A stretch of 64,000 nt of DNA from Robiginitomaculum sp. GTDB taxonomy: Bacteria > Pseudomonadota > Alphaproteobacteria > Caulobacterales > Maricaulaceae. The notes under the pieces were generated by a model. That model had not been told where the DNA came from. It searched no databases and saw only the letters and a program-made list of their open reading frames with translations. The translations under genes and the position numbers were made by a program. The DNA lies in assembly GCA_026982415.1 (NCBI GenBank), contig JALSHE010000106.1:62001-126000 (forward strand). Direction: 5' to 3'. Shown here in pieces: positions 1-9,537 of this stretch. The number at the start of each line of letters is the position of its first letter. The first letter of the stretch is position 1.

Positions 1-1
1 C

Positions 2-163
2 CGCATCCCGTTTTACCGCCTCACCGAAGCTCTGCGCGACCATCCAAAACTGGTCAACATAAAACGCCTGACTTTGGCACAGAGTTTGAAATGCGTGAAG
101 TTGAAATTATGGTGTGAAGAGAAGCGTAAACTGGTTTCGATTAAAACGGCGATGGCGGTTTAA
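2..163 (+). CDS. Fatty acid desaturase-like protein, C-terminal fragment
   Basis: Only the last 53 codons are inside the window, ending in TAA at 161-163. The visible start (RIPFYRLTEAL) resembles the segment that follows the third histidine box of membrane fatty acid desaturases, where HHL-x-P-x-IP-x-Y-x-L is common. The rest is a basic tail (SLKCVKLKLWCEEKRKLVSI) like the C-terminal end of that family. The histidine boxes themselves lie off the left edge, so the family call rests on the tail alone. It converges on the minus-strand gene that ends at 179. Confidence 0.5.
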   Translation, partial: RIPFYRLTEALRDHPKLVNIKRLTLAQSLKCVKLKLWCEEKRKLVSIKTAMAV

Positions 164-178
164 ATTGCTAACATTAAG

Positions 179-511
179 TTAGCGGTAAAGCCCTTCAATG
201 CCAGTAATTATACCTAAAATAACAAGTGTCGGCGCGACTATGCGCATTATCCAAATTGTTAATGATATTGTATTGTCGTTAAATGTGTTCGGTATTTTAC
301 CTACAATTATTTTGAATATTAACCGTATAGGTTTTAGCCAGTCATGCAGGTTAGTTGCTAAGTGATTAAAAAGAGTAGGTTTACCAAGAGCGATCCATTG
401 TTCATTGTGATTGTTTTTAAGTCGATGAAATAGGAAGTAGCAACTTGCTAGCCAGACGCCTGCGAGAACAAAAGCTGCTATACTTAGTATCACATAGAGT
501 TCGTCGCTCAT
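179..511 (-). CDS. Small membrane protein of unknown function
   Basis: This encodes 110 residues with a hydrophobic segment at about residues 5-28 and a second at about 86-108. Between them lies a loop rich in charged and aromatic residues (HRLKNN, HDWLKPIRLIFK). I do not recognise the family. It starts three bases after the paaZ stop on the same strand, so it is probably co-transcribed with paaZ, but nothing in it suggests a catalytic role in phenylacetate breakdown. It is more AT-rich than paaZ. Confidence 0.55.
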   Translation of the reverse strand: MSDELYVILSIAAFVLAGVWLASCYFLFHRLKNNHNEQWIALGKPTLFNHLATNLHDWLKPIRLIFKIIVGKIPNTFNDNTISLTIWIMRIVAPTLVILGIITGIEGLYR

Positions 512-514
512 GAG

Positions 515-2533
515 TTAATGCTCATCCTCAAACGAAACCATAGTCAGTAGTTCATACCGCGCGCAAATCTCGTCTTTTTGGTTAGTGATCTCTACGTCCC
601 AGCCTACTTCGCCGTAGTCTTCTGTGCGGCGTTTTTTGCGGCGGACTGTTAGCGCTACTTTTATTTCGTCGCCGTCGTAAACCGGGGTCATGAAGGCTAG
701 GTTGTTTAGGCCGGTATTCGCAAGGACGGGGCCGGGGTCGGGGGAGACGAACAGACCCGCCGCCCATGATAGCAATAAATAACCGTGGGCGACCCGGTCT
801 TCGAAAAACGGGTTGGCTTTGGCGGCTTCGCTGTTCATATGGGCGTAGAATGTATCGCCTGTTGAGTTGGCGAATAGCTCTATATCGTTCAGGGTCACCT
901 TGCGGGATTTGGTTTGTAGTTGGTCGCCGATTTTTAGGTCTTTATATATGCGCCTGAACGGATGGGTTTTTACTTTGCGGGTTTTGGCGCCCGGTATCCA
1001 TTCGCCTGTGATATTGGCGATAACCGCCGGGCTTCCTTGAATGGCTGTGCGCTGCATATAGTGCATGACACCGCGCACGCCGCCCATTTCTTCGCCGCCG
1101 CCGGCCCGGCCCGGCCCGCCGTGAACCAGATTTGGCAGGGGCGAACCATGGCCCGTGCTTTCGCCCGCACTGTCTCGGTCGCCGATTAACATGCGCCCGT
1201 GAAAGGCGCTGGCGCCCATGACAATATCCCGCGTAAAGCCCGCGTCATAACTAAACACCGAAGCCACCAAAGAGCCGCCGCCTTTTTGCAAAAGGGCGAT
1301 AGCTTCGTCGGTATCGCCATAGCCCATCAAAGTGCTAACCGGGCCAAAAGCTTCGACGCTATGGACATCGGTTTTTTCAAGCGGATTGTCACAGCACATA
1401 ACGATAGGTTCGAGGTAAGCGCCACCACTGTCCGCGAACCTATCCGCATTGCCAATGACAATAGGGTTTTCTGCGGACAATATGCCGAGCTTCTCCAATA
1501 CATCCGCTCGCTGCCCCATTCCAGCCAGCGCCCCCATACGGGTGGTTTTGCCGCGCGGGTTTCCGATGTCTATTTTGGCAAGACGGTCACCGAGCGCACT
1601 AATCGCCGCGTCCATAAATTCGTTCGGCACCATTGCGCGGCGAATGGCGGTGCATTTCTGTCCGGCTTTAACGGATATTTCACTGGCAATCTCTTTGATA
1701 AATAAATCAAATTCTGGCGTACCGGGTGCGGCGTCCATGCCGAGTACACAACCGTTCAAACTATCTTGTTCGGCAATAAATCGGGTTGAATTTTCTATGA
1801 TATTGGGTTTGCTCCTGAGCATCCTAGCCGTGCTGGCCGAACCGGTAAACGAGATCACATCTTGGCAGGTGACATGGTCGAGCAAATCGCCTGTAGAGCC
1901 GCAAATAAGTTGCACGGCACCCTCAGGTAATATACCCGATTGCACCATCATCCGTACCATAGCTTCGGTCAAATAAGAACCATCAGACGCGGGTTTGATA
2001 ATGGTCGGCACCCCGGCAATGAAGGCTGGCCCGAATTTTTCCAAAGCCCCCCAGACCGGGAAATTATAAGCGTTAATATGGATTGCCGCACCTTGCAAAG
2101 GCAAGGCAATGTGTTGCCCCATAAATGTGCCGCTGCGTGATAATGTCTCAAGCTCGCCGTCCACATAAACGTTACCGTCGGGCATTTCGCGCCGCGCCTT
2201 GCCCGACACCGCGAACAAGGTCATAAACCCGCCCTCAATATCTATCCAGCTGTCAGAGCGGGTGGCGCCTGTGCTATAGGATAATTCGTAAAGGTCCTCT
2301 TTGCGTTCCATCAAATAACCGGCAAGGGCTTTGAGCATATAGGCGCGGTCATGAAACCCGTATTTGCGCAAATTAGCCCCGCCGACCGTGCGGGCATAAT
2401 CGAGCATGGCTTCGAAGTTTAGGCCTTCGGAAGATGTTTTGGCGACAACTTTGCCCGTAACCGAATCCCGTAAGTCCCGGTAGCCAGAGAACCCCGCAAG
2501 CCAGTGTCCCTCGGCATAGTTTTCTAGCAACAT
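515..2533 (-). CDS. paaZ: Bifunctional oxepin-CoA hydrolase / aldehyde dehydrogenase PaaZ
   Basis: PaaZ opens the oxepin-CoA ring made from phenylacetyl-CoA and oxidises the resulting semialdehyde with NADP. The 672 residues show an aldehyde dehydrogenase domain (about 1-520) followed by a MaoC-type hydratase domain (about 535-670). The dehydrogenase cysteine is in GQKCTAIRRAMV and the general-base glutamate in FIAEQDSLNG. The hydratase Asp/His pair is in GDTFYAHM. Length and domain order fit the family. I chose the ATG at 2533 (MLLENYAEGHW) because the family begins there; an in-frame ATG 11 codons upstream would run into the operator candidate. The gene is divergent from paaG-paaJ-paaR. Confidence 0.93.
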   Translation of the reverse strand: MLLENYAEGHWLAGFSGYRDLRDSVTGKVVAKTSSEGLNFEAMLDYARTVGGANLRKYGFHDRAYMLKALAGYLMERKEDLYELSYSTGATRSDSWIDIEGGFMTLFAVSGKARREMPDGNVYVDGELETLSRSGTFMGQHIALPLQGAAIHINAYNFPVWGALEKFGPAFIAGVPTIIKPASDGSYLTEAMVRMMVQSGILPEGAVQLICGSTGDLLDHVTCQDVISFTGSASTARMLRSKPNIIENSTRFIAEQDSLNGCVLGMDAAPGTPEFDLFIKEIASEISVKAGQKCTAIRRAMVPNEFMDAAISALGDRLAKIDIGNPRGKTTRMGALAGMGQRADVLEKLGILSAENPIVIGNADRFADSGGAYLEPIVMCCDNPLEKTDVHSVEAFGPVSTLMGYGDTDEAIALLQKGGGSLVASVFSYDAGFTRDIVMGASAFHGRMLIGDRDSAGESTGHGSPLPNLVHGGPGRAGGGEEMGGVRGVMHYMQRTAIQGSPAVIANITGEWIPGAKTRKVKTHPFRRIYKDLKIGDQLQTKSRKVTLNDIELFANSTGDTFYAHMNSEAAKANPFFEDRVAHGYLLLSWAAGLFVSPDPGPVLANTGLNNLAFMTPVYDGDEIKVALTVRRKKRRTEDYGEVGWDVEITNQKDEICARYELLTMVSFEDEH

Positions 2534-2550
2534 AATAGCCCTTTTATTAA

Positions 2551-2566
2551 TTGATTGATCGGTCAA
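2551..2566. promoter_or_regulatory. Candidate PaaR (TetR-family) operator
   Basis: TTGATTGATCGGTCAA is an imperfect palindrome: 12 of 16 positions match its own reverse complement, with TTGA/TCAA ends and a GATC core. It sits between divergent paaZ and paaG, where a PaaR-type repressor would control both. TetR-family regulators of CoA-ester catabolism commonly bind palindromes of this kind with an ACCG/CGGT core. The regulator assignment is inferred from the neighbouring tetR gene at 4626. Confidence 0.5.
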
Positions 2567-2616
2567 ATATTGGCATAACCCCTCTAAGGCGTAAAGTAAA
2601 GCAAACGGAGTAAGGC

Positions 2617-3408
2617 ATGAGCCAATCGACCATATTATATGAGAAACAAAACGCTGTGGCGATTGTCACGTTAAACCGTCCGGATAAACTTAATTCATTC
2701 AATGAGAAAATGCACCAGGCTTTGGCGTTGACGCTGGACATGATTGATGCGGACGATACTGTGCGCTGTTTGTTGATCACGGGGTCGGGGCGCGGGTTTT
2801 GCGCTGGCCAGGATTTGGGGGAACGTAATGTTTCTCCCGGAGCCAGCAAGACAGACCTGGGCGTAACAATTACCACATATTATAACCCGCTGATAAAGCG
2901 CTTGCACGCTTGTAAAATCCCGACTGTGTGCGCGGTCAACGGGGTCGCTGCCGGGGCGGGGGCAAATATCGCACTGGCCTGTGATATTGTCATTGCGGCA
3001 GATACGGCCAAATTTGTTGAGGTGTTTTCCAATATTGGCTTGCTGCCGGATAGTGGTGGCACTTATCATTTACCACGCCATGTGGGGCTGGCTAGGGCGC
3101 TGGGTTTGTCTTTATTGGCTACGCCCTTAAAAGCAGAAAAAGCAAAAGATTGGGGTTTGATATGGGATGTTTGCGCTCCCGGTGATTTAATGGACGAAGC
3201 ATCGCAATTAGCGGAAAATTTGGCGTCTAAACCTCCCATCGGGTTAGCGCTGAACCGCGCTGCAATCCGGGCGTCTTTTGACAATACCCTAGATGAGCAA
3301 TTGGAGTTGGAGCGCTTATCCATGCAAAAGGCAGGCTTCACCGATGATTACGCCGAAGCGGTTAGTGCGTTCGTGGAAAAACGCAAACCCAGATTTACGG
3401 GGAAATAG
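2617..3408 (+). CDS. paaG: 2-(1,2-epoxy-1,2-dihydrophenyl)acetyl-CoA isomerase PaaG
   Basis: PaaG isomerises ring-1,2-epoxyphenylacetyl-CoA to oxepin-CoA and also acts as a Delta3-Delta2 enoyl-CoA isomerase later in the pathway. The 263-residue crotonase fold shows the oxyanion-hole segments SGRGFCAGQDL (about 57-67) and GVAAGAGANIALACD (109-123). The catalytic aspartate is D145 in LLPDSGGTYHLPR, a PaaG-type residue rather than the paired glutamates of true hydratases. It ends one base before paaJ begins, and its substrate and product are those of the PaaZ/PaaJ neighbours. Confidence 0.88.
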   Translation: MSQSTILYEKQNAVAIVTLNRPDKLNSFNEKMHQALALTLDMIDADDTVRCLLITGSGRGFCAGQDLGERNVSPGASKTDLGVTITTYYNPLIKRLHACKIPTVCAVNGVAAGAGANIALACDIVIAADTAKFVEVFSNIGLLPDSGGTYHLPRHVGLARALGLSLLATPLKAEKAKDWGLIWDVCAPGDLMDEASQLAENLASKPPIGLALNRAAIRASFDNTLDEQLELERLSMQKAGFTDDYAEAVSAFVEKRKPRFTGK

Positions 3409-3409
3409 G

Positions 3410-4624
3410 ATGAGCAAAACAATAAAGCAAGCATATATTTGCGATGCTATCCGCACGCCCATTGGCCGGTATGGCGGTGGCTTGTCCAGCGTCCGTGCTG
3501 ACGACTTGGCGGCCATGCCCTTACGGGATTTAATGGCGCGTAACAAAGATGTGGACTGGTCGCGCGTGGATGATGTATTTATGGGGTGCGCCAACCAGGC
3601 TGGGGAAGACAATCGCAATATTGCCCGTATGGCCACTTTGCTTGCAGGCTTGGGGACGGATGTGCCGGGCGTGACTTTGAATCGTTTGTGTGGCTCTGGC
3701 CTAGACGCCGTTGTTCAGGCTTCGCGGTTGATAAAATCCGGTGAAGGCGAATTGGTCATTGCGGCGGGTGTCGAGAGCATGTCCCGCGCACCCTTCGTGA
3801 CCGCCAAAGCCACCACCGCATTCTCGCGTAATGCGGAAACCTATGATACGACAATGGGCTGGCGCTTTGTCAATACATTGATGGACGCGCAATACGGTAC
3901 AGACTCTATGCCAGAGACTGCGGAAAACTTGGCGGAAGAATTTAATATTTCCCGTGCTGACCAAGACCTCTTCGCCCATAATTCGCAAGTAAAAGCCAAA
4001 GCCGCCCAAGATGCTGGACTGTTTGCCGAAGAAATCGTGCCCATAGAAATCCCGAACCGTAAGGGTGTTGTGACTGTTGTAGAACACGACGAGCATTTGC
4101 GTTTGTCGCCGCTGGATGTGTTGGCGAAACTGCGCGCACCATTCCGTGCGGGCGGCACGGTGACGGCGGGCAATGCTTCAGGCATAAATGACGGTGCGGC
4201 GGCCATGTTGGTGGCGTCAGAGGCGGCGGCAAAAAAATACAATCTCACCCCCCGCGCCCGTATTGTCAGCGCGGCAGTTGCTGGTGTGGCGCCGCGAGTT
4301 ATGGGCATGGGACCTGCGCCTGCCGTGCAAAAAGTATTGGCGCTGATGGGGTTATCGTTGTCGGACATGGACGTGATTGAACTGAACGAAGCCTTTGCCG
4401 CGCAAGCTCTGGCCGTAATGCGCGCGCTCGGCTTGGCCGACGATGATGAACGGGTTAATCCGAACGGAGGAGCTATAGCGCTGGGACATCCGCTGGGCAT
4501 GAGCGGTACACGCATAGCCGGTTCTGCCCTGCACCAATTGGAACGGACGGGCGGTCGTTACGGTTTAATCACTATGTGTATCGGGGTTGGCCAAGGTATC
4601 GCTTGTGTGATTGAACGGGTTTGA
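3410..4624 (+). CDS. paaJ: 3-oxoadipyl-CoA / 3-oxo-5,6-dehydrosuberyl-CoA thiolase PaaJ
   Basis: This thiolase performs the terminal CoA-dependent cleavages of phenylacetate breakdown, giving acetyl-CoA and succinyl-CoA. The 404 residues contain the acyl-accepting cysteine C94 in LNRLCGSGLDA, the histidine in GGAIALGHPLGMSG and the second cysteine in TMCIGVGQG. The family start is MSKTIKQAYICDAIRTP at 3410, directly after the paaG stop; a longer in-frame reading from 3293 lies inside paaG and is rejected. The very similar beta-ketoadipate thiolase PcaF is an alternative name, but the gene context favours PaaJ. Confidence 0.88.
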   Translation: MSKTIKQAYICDAIRTPIGRYGGGLSSVRADDLAAMPLRDLMARNKDVDWSRVDDVFMGCANQAGEDNRNIARMATLLAGLGTDVPGVTLNRLCGSGLDAVVQASRLIKSGEGELVIAAGVESMSRAPFVTAKATTAFSRNAETYDTTMGWRFVNTLMDAQYGTDSMPETAENLAEEFNISRADQDLFAHNSQVKAKAAQDAGLFAEEIVPIEIPNRKGVVTVVEHDEHLRLSPLDVLAKLRAPFRAGGTVTAGNASGINDGAAAMLVASEAAAKKYNLTPRARIVSAAVAGVAPRVMGMGPAPAVQKVLALMGLSLSDMDVIELNEAFAAQALAVMRALGLADDDERVNPNGGAIALGHPLGMSGTRIAGSALHQLERTGGRYGLITMCIGVGQGIACVIERV

Positions 4625-4625
4625 T

Positions 4626-5234
4626 ATGGCGCGGATGCAAGCACAGGATTACCAATCAAAGCGCGCCCGTATCAAGGACAGCGCCACGGCATTGTTCGCG
4701 GCCAAAGGGTATTACGGCACGTCGATTGTTGATATTGCCAAAGCTTGCAATACGGTGAAATCGCGGCTGTATTATTACTTCCCCTCTAAAGGGCAGTTGT
4801 TTTTTGAAATCATAAAAGATCATGCCGAATTTCTAGCGGCAAGTCTATTGCCCACATTGGAAAACAAAGACACAGATGCGCGACAGCGGCTAGAGCAATA
4901 CGCACAGGCGCTACTTGGCATGAATGTCAAATACCGTGATCAACATAAGTTAATATTAAGCGACCTCGGCGCGCTTACGGATGAACAATCCCGCCAGATA
5001 AATTTCCTCCTGCGCCGTAGCGTTGAGGCTTTATATCCGGTTTTAACAGATTTAAACCCGAAGCTAAAAACCCAAAGCCATTTGCAATTTCCGACAGCCA
5101 TGATGTTTGTCGGCATGATCAACTGGACCCATACTTGGTATAGCCGACCAGAAAATGAAAGTAAGCGCAATTTATCTGTAGATGAATTTGCCGCTTTGTT
5201 GTGCGGTACATTTCTGGACGGTTATTCCGCGTAG
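4626..5234 (+). CDS. paaR: TetR/AcrR-family regulator, probably PaaR
   Basis: This is a 202-residue TetR-type repressor. The N-terminal helix-turn-helix covers about residues 10-56, with the typical ALFAAKGYYGTSIVDIA and SRLYYYFPSKGQLFFEI segments, followed by an all-helical ligand domain. The ATG at 4626 lies one base after the paaJ stop, so it is the last gene of paaG-paaJ-paaR. PaaR repressors respond to phenylacetyl-CoA-type inducers and bind a palindrome, a candidate for which lies at 2551-2566. The family is clear; the PaaR name is inferred from context. Its 3' end overlaps the convergent RND gene by 13 bases. Confidence 0.8.
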   Translation: MARMQAQDYQSKRARIKDSATALFAAKGYYGTSIVDIAKACNTVKSRLYYYFPSKGQLFFEIIKDHAEFLAASLLPTLENKDTDARQRLEQYAQALLGMNVKYRDQHKLILSDLGALTDEQSRQINFLLRRSVEALYPVLTDLNPKLKTQSHLQFPTAMMFVGMINWTHTWYSRPENESKRNLSVDEFAALLCGTFLDGYSA

Positions 5235-8200
5235 GCAGCGTCCGTTTTAACATTAAAGTCGCCGTTTGGTTTTTTACGCGACCCGCCCCGCAATTTATCC
5301 AGCCACATATACATAGCCGGTATCAGAAGCAATGTCACAATCGACGCCAAGACCACACCAAAAGCCAAGGAAATTGCCATGGGAATTAGGTATTGCGCTT
5401 GCGGGGCTTTTTGCATTGTGATCGGCATTAGGCCAAAGAACGTGGTCAGCGTGGTCAGCAAAATTGGCCGAAAGCGGCTGGCTGCGGCCTGAGTGACGGC
5501 ATCTTTTATCTTTACGCCTTTGTCACGCAGGACATTGATGTAATCTATCAGCACCAAATTATCATTAACCACAACCCCGGCGGCAGCAACCACGCCGAAA
5601 AAGGAAAACATCGACCAAGGCAAGCCGAAAACTAAATGTCCCAGCACAGCACCTATATAGCCAAACGGAATGGCAAACATCACCAAAAGCGGTTGCAGGT
5701 ATGAGCGAAATGCTATGGCAATTAGCGCGTAAATTCCGAACAAAGACGTGAACCCGGCGATGATTAGGCCCGTAATAAATTTACCGATTTCTTTTTGATC
5801 TCCCTCCAGCACAAATTCCAGATCCGGGTATTTTTCCTGTAATTTAGGCAATATTTCTTTGGTAACCGCGCGCGTGACTTCTTGGGCGTTGGTCTTTTGA
5901 CGGTCTATACTGCCCGTAACTTCGACCACTCTGCGCCTATCGAGACGCTTGATGGAGGTAGCGCCTTGTTCAAAACGGATATTGGCCACAGTTGAGAACG
6001 GTACTTGGGCACCGTCGGGTGTTCGAACTCGCATGTTTTGCAAGGCTTCCAGTGATGTACGCGCCTGTGCCGGGTAGCGAACCTTTACCCTTACATCATC
6101 AGGCCCTCGTGCGATGCGCTGTATATCTTCGCCGAAAAACCCTTGCCTGACTTGGCGCGCAAGGTCACTGGCATTGAGGCCGAGACTTTCTGCCTGGGGT
6201 TTGAGGTCAATGATCAATTCTTGTTTGGCCGACCGCAGGGTGTCGGTGATGTCGTAAACGCCTGCGAATTTTATCAACTCGGCTTCCAAGTCTTTTGCCG
6301 CCGCTTCCATAGTGGCGCGGCTGTCTGCGGCCAATACAAACCGTAAGGGTTTATCCCGACGCCAGCTTTGGTAACTAATCTCGAAATCTTTCATATCCGC
6401 AACAGAGCCAATAGCTTTGCGCCAATAGCTGGCAATATCGCGAACCTGATTTTTGCGTTTGGTGGTTTCTATCAAATCAATGGTTGCGCTGACCCGATTG
6501 CCCTCGGCGTAAGTGTGGACATTAACCACCGGCTCTTCACCGTTTTTGCCCTTGTAATACTGATTAAGCCCGAGGGCTACCGCTTCCACTTGCGCCAATA
6601 CTTCGGCAGTTCTGTCAAAAGCAATACCGTCGGTTAGGGTGATGTCGGCGATGATATAATCATTGGGCACGCTTGGGAAAAAATCCTGCCGCAACCAACC
6701 GCTCTGGACAAAAGAAAACATGATCAACCAAAACCCGGTAAACAGGGCAAATGTCATGAACTTAAACCGCAGGGTCAGGTGTAGGAATGGGGTGTAAACA
6801 TTGGCAATAAACCGTTTCATAGCGGCAGCAATTGCGCGTTGAGTTTTTGTGATCGGGTTGGATGTTGGGCCGATTTTTTTCAGATGGGACAAATGCGCAG
6901 GCAAGATAAAATAGCTTTCGATAAGCGAGAACACCAATGTGATAATGACCACCCAGGGAAGTGGACTCATCACTGCCGCCGCCGTGCCTTCCAAAAACAA
7001 TATAGGGGAGAATGCGACCATGGTGGTTAGTCCGGCATAAAGAACCGGGCGAGCGACCCGCATGGTACCGCTCTCCGCTGCCTCAACACCGACAAGCCCT
7101 TCTTCGCGTACCGAATGAATACTTTCACCAATAATAATGGCATCGTCCACCACCATGCCCAACACCAAAATAAAGGCGAACAATGAGATCATATTCATAG
7201 ATACGCCAACAATAGGCAGCAGCCAGAGCGTGCCCATAAAGGCCGTAAACATGCCGACACACACCCAAAATGCGATGCGTGGACGCAAGAATAGCATCAA
7301 TAAAACAAACACCAGTGCCAGCCCGACAAGTCCGCCTTTGAGTAAGATGCCAACCCGACTTTTGAAGGATTTAGACAAATCCAACCAGCTGATTAACTCA
7401 ACACCCTCGGGCAAGTTTTCATGCGCGTTTTCAATATAGTTCCTGACCTCGTTACTGACCCCGACCACATCCGGATTGGTGATGGTTTTCACGTCTATGA
7501 GTACGACCGGGCGGTTGTTAAACCGGGCGATTACTGGGCTTTCTTCGAACCCGTCTTCGATTGTTGCCACATCGCCTAGTGCAATGTTAGTGCCGTCGGC
7601 ATTTTTGATCAGGGTTATGCTGGCAAAGTCCGCCGCCGTATAGGCTTGGGCGCGGGTGCGTAAGGAAATATCCCCACCTTCGGCGCGAATGACCCCGCCT
7701 GGTACATTCAAAGATGAACCGCGCACGGCATTTGCCACATCGTCAAAGGTCAAGCCGTAGCGTCTCAAAGCCCCTTCCGAAATTTCTATGCCCAGTTCAT
7801 ATTCGCGCGCCCCGACCATCTCTGCATAATCAACGCCTGGTAGTTTAGCCAGATCGTTGCGAATTTTCGTGGCGATTTCTTTACGGGTGCGTTCATCCGT
7901 ATCCACGAGAACCGCGACTTGTACGGGCTGGCTTTCAAACTTAATCAATTCGACCACCGGGCGCTCACTACCAGCGGGGAAAGTGTTTATGGCATCGACC
8001 TGGGCTTTGATATTGGCTACCACCACAATGGTGTCGATATTGGTAGCTGTACCAGCGTTGATTGTACACAGGCCAGTGGTTGCGACGGTCTGGATTTTAT
8101 TGACACCTTCAATATCGGCGATGGCTTCCTCGATGCGGATACACAAGCGGTCTTCAACCTCCGCCGGATCAGCGCCGGGATAGGCGACGGTAATCTGGAT

Positions 8201-8335
8201 AGATTTGGCCGGCATGGTCGGCATAATTTCGCGGTCATAACCGCGCAGAGAAAGTAATCCGCCAACGATAATGGTCAGCATTAATAAATTTGCCGCTACT
8301 GGATTACGGACGAACCATTTAATCAATCCGTTCAT
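5222..8335 (-). CDS. RND-family efflux permease (HAE-1 / AcrB type)
   Basis: This is a 1037-residue proton-driven inner-membrane exporter, the usual size for AcrB relatives. It shows the first membrane span after MNGLIKWFVRNP, the periplasmic porter loop (PTMPAKSIQITVAYPGADP), the TM4 proton-relay pair in GMVVDDAIIIGES, and the repeated second half ending in VTLLLIPAMYMW. Its start overlaps the adaptor stop by four bases (ATGA), so the two are translated together. No outer-membrane TolC partner is in the window. Substrate cannot be read from sequence. Confidence 0.92.
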   Translation of the reverse strand: MNGLIKWFVRNPVAANLLMLTIIVGGLLSLRGYDREIMPTMPAKSIQITVAYPGADPAEVEDRLCIRIEEAIADIEGVNKIQTVATTGLCTINAGTATNIDTIVVVANIKAQVDAINTFPAGSERPVVELIKFESQPVQVAVLVDTDERTRKEIATKIRNDLAKLPGVDYAEMVGAREYELGIEISEGALRRYGLTFDDVANAVRGSSLNVPGGVIRAEGGDISLRTRAQAYTAADFASITLIKNADGTNIALGDVATIEDGFEESPVIARFNNRPVVLIDVKTITNPDVVGVSNEVRNYIENAHENLPEGVELISWLDLSKSFKSRVGILLKGGLVGLALVFVLLMLFLRPRIAFWVCVGMFTAFMGTLWLLPIVGVSMNMISLFAFILVLGMVVDDAIIIGESIHSVREEGLVGVEAAESGTMRVARPVLYAGLTTMVAFSPILFLEGTAAAVMSPLPWVVIITLVFSLIESYFILPAHLSHLKKIGPTSNPITKTQRAIAAAMKRFIANVYTPFLHLTLRFKFMTFALFTGFWLIMFSFVQSGWLRQDFFPSVPNDYIIADITLTDGIAFDRTAEVLAQVEAVALGLNQYYKGKNGEEPVVNVHTYAEGNRVSATIDLIETTKRKNQVRDIASYWRKAIGSVADMKDFEISYQSWRRDKPLRFVLAADSRATMEAAAKDLEAELIKFAGVYDITDTLRSAKQELIIDLKPQAESLGLNASDLARQVRQGFFGEDIQRIARGPDDVRVKVRYPAQARTSLEALQNMRVRTPDGAQVPFSTVANIRFEQGATSIKRLDRRRVVEVTGSIDRQKTNAQEVTRAVTKEILPKLQEKYPDLEFVLEGDQKEIGKFITGLIIAGFTSLFGIYALIAIAFRSYLQPLLVMFAIPFGYIGAVLGHLVFGLPWSMFSFFGVVAAAGVVVNDNLVLIDYINVLRDKGVKIKDAVTQAAASRFRPILLTTLTTFFGLMPITMQKAPQAQYLIPMAISLAFGVVLASIVTLLLIPAMYMWLDKLRGGSRKKPNGDFNVKTDAAYAE

Positions 8336-9501
8336 TGTCCAGCCCCGTTCCTATTACTGGCATTAGATCTGCTCGGATCTACCTGTGTTCCTTCTATGAC
8401 GAGTTCTAGCGCCGATATGACAATGGGCGTACCGCCTTCAATACCGCGAATGAGCGCGATACCAGGCGCAGTGTGGACAAGCTCTACAGTCCTGCTGTGG
8501 ATTTTATTGTCAGTGTCCAGCGTGACAACCCGGTTTCCGGCTCGCAAAGCCTTGCGCGGGATTTGAATGACATTGTCAAGCGCTACGCCCGGAATTTCCG
8601 CTTCCACGAACAAGCCGTTTAGCAAAGGCGGGCCGCCGTTTTTTACGCCGTAAGGGTCTTTGACCTCGACAATGAGATTAAGCACGCGGGACGCTTGGTC
8701 GACTGCACCCGATGTGCGGGCTAATTGCCCTTGCCAAGATTGTCGCTTGCCCCCGACATTGGCAAATAAGCGCACTTTTAATTTACCGTCCGTAGAAGAC
8801 GGATCCAAATCTATCTTGCCCATTTGCGTATCGGTGAGCGGTAGGTGGATTTCCGCTGCGTCGGTCGAATACAAATCTGCCAATACCTTGCCCAGCGATA
8901 CATATTGGCCAAGCCCCGAGCGTTTGACATCCACCCGCCCGGCAAAGGGCGCGGTAATGTTGGTGCGCTGTAAATCCAGTTTCGCTTTGTTGAGCGCAGC
9001 ATTGGCTGAAGCTAAGGTTGCCTGCGCCCCTGCCAGTTGCGGTTTGCGCAAAGCCAAATCCGTGGCGGCGCGCCCACCGCTAATGTCATCCCAATCTTGT
9101 TTGGCGATTTCGCCCTCGGCTATTTCTCTGGCCAGTGCGGCTTGGGCATTGGCGACATTGGCTTGGGCGGCTTCGATGGCGAACTCATAATTACGCGGAT
9201 CAATGCGGACCAGGGTTTCGCCTTTTTTATAGGCACCGCCATTGGAGAAAGACGGCGATACCCAGATGATTTTTCCTGCCACTTCCGGGACAAGTTCAAT
9301 AGAGGTTTTTGGCCTGACCGTGCCTTGGGTGTGAATGACGGGCTGATAATTTATGGGTCGCGCATTGATGACGGTTACACCGGGTCGCTTATCAACGCGC
9401 TCGGCAACTGGGGCTTCCGGGCGCATTTTGGAGATAATTCTAAACGCAAAAATAGCGACGAGTAAAACCAATATAGGTAAAATCCATTTCAAATGACGCA
9501 T
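8332..9501 (-). CDS. RND efflux periplasmic adaptor (membrane fusion protein)
   Basis: This 389-residue protein has an N-terminal membrane anchor (about 5-25, without a lipobox cysteine). A first lipoyl half (IELVPEVAGKIIWVSP) follows, then a helical hairpin rich in alanine (about 115-180) and the second lipoyl half (NITAPFAGRVDVKRSG). The C-terminal beta-barrel and membrane-proximal regions follow. Adaptors of this type bridge the RND pump to an outer-membrane channel. The ATG at 9501 has GGGAA upstream. It is the first gene of a two-gene operon read leftward. Confidence 0.9.
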   Translation of the reverse strand: MRHLKWILPILVLLVAIFAFRIISKMRPEAPVAERVDKRPGVTVINARPINYQPVIHTQGTVRPKTSIELVPEVAGKIIWVSPSFSNGGAYKKGETLVRIDPRNYEFAIEAAQANVANAQAALAREIAEGEIAKQDWDDISGGRAATDLALRKPQLAGAQATLASANAALNKAKLDLQRTNITAPFAGRVDVKRSGLGQYVSLGKVLADLYSTDAAEIHLPLTDTQMGKIDLDPSSTDGKLKVRLFANVGGKRQSWQGQLARTSGAVDQASRVLNLIVEVKDPYGVKNGGPPLLNGLFVEAEIPGVALDNVIQIPRKALRAGNRVVTLDTDNKIHSRTVELVHTAPGIALIRGIEGGTPIVISALELVIEGTQVDPSRSNASNRNGAGQ

Positions 9502-9537
9502 AATGTTTTGTTCCCATTTAGCTTTATTATAAAACTG

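Noticed and set aside
1199-1976. Two overlapping plus-strand frames (168 and 175 codons) opposite paaZ
   Set aside because: They are antisense to the catalytic core of PaaZ, have no recognisable domains, and overlap each other.
3293-3409. N-terminal extension of the thiolase
   Set aside because: It lies inside paaG and is unlike any thiolase; ATG 3410 starts the conserved protein.
3841-4515. Minus-strand frame of 224 codons opposite paaJ
   Set aside because: The thiolase motifs are all on the plus strand; the antisense product is low-complexity.
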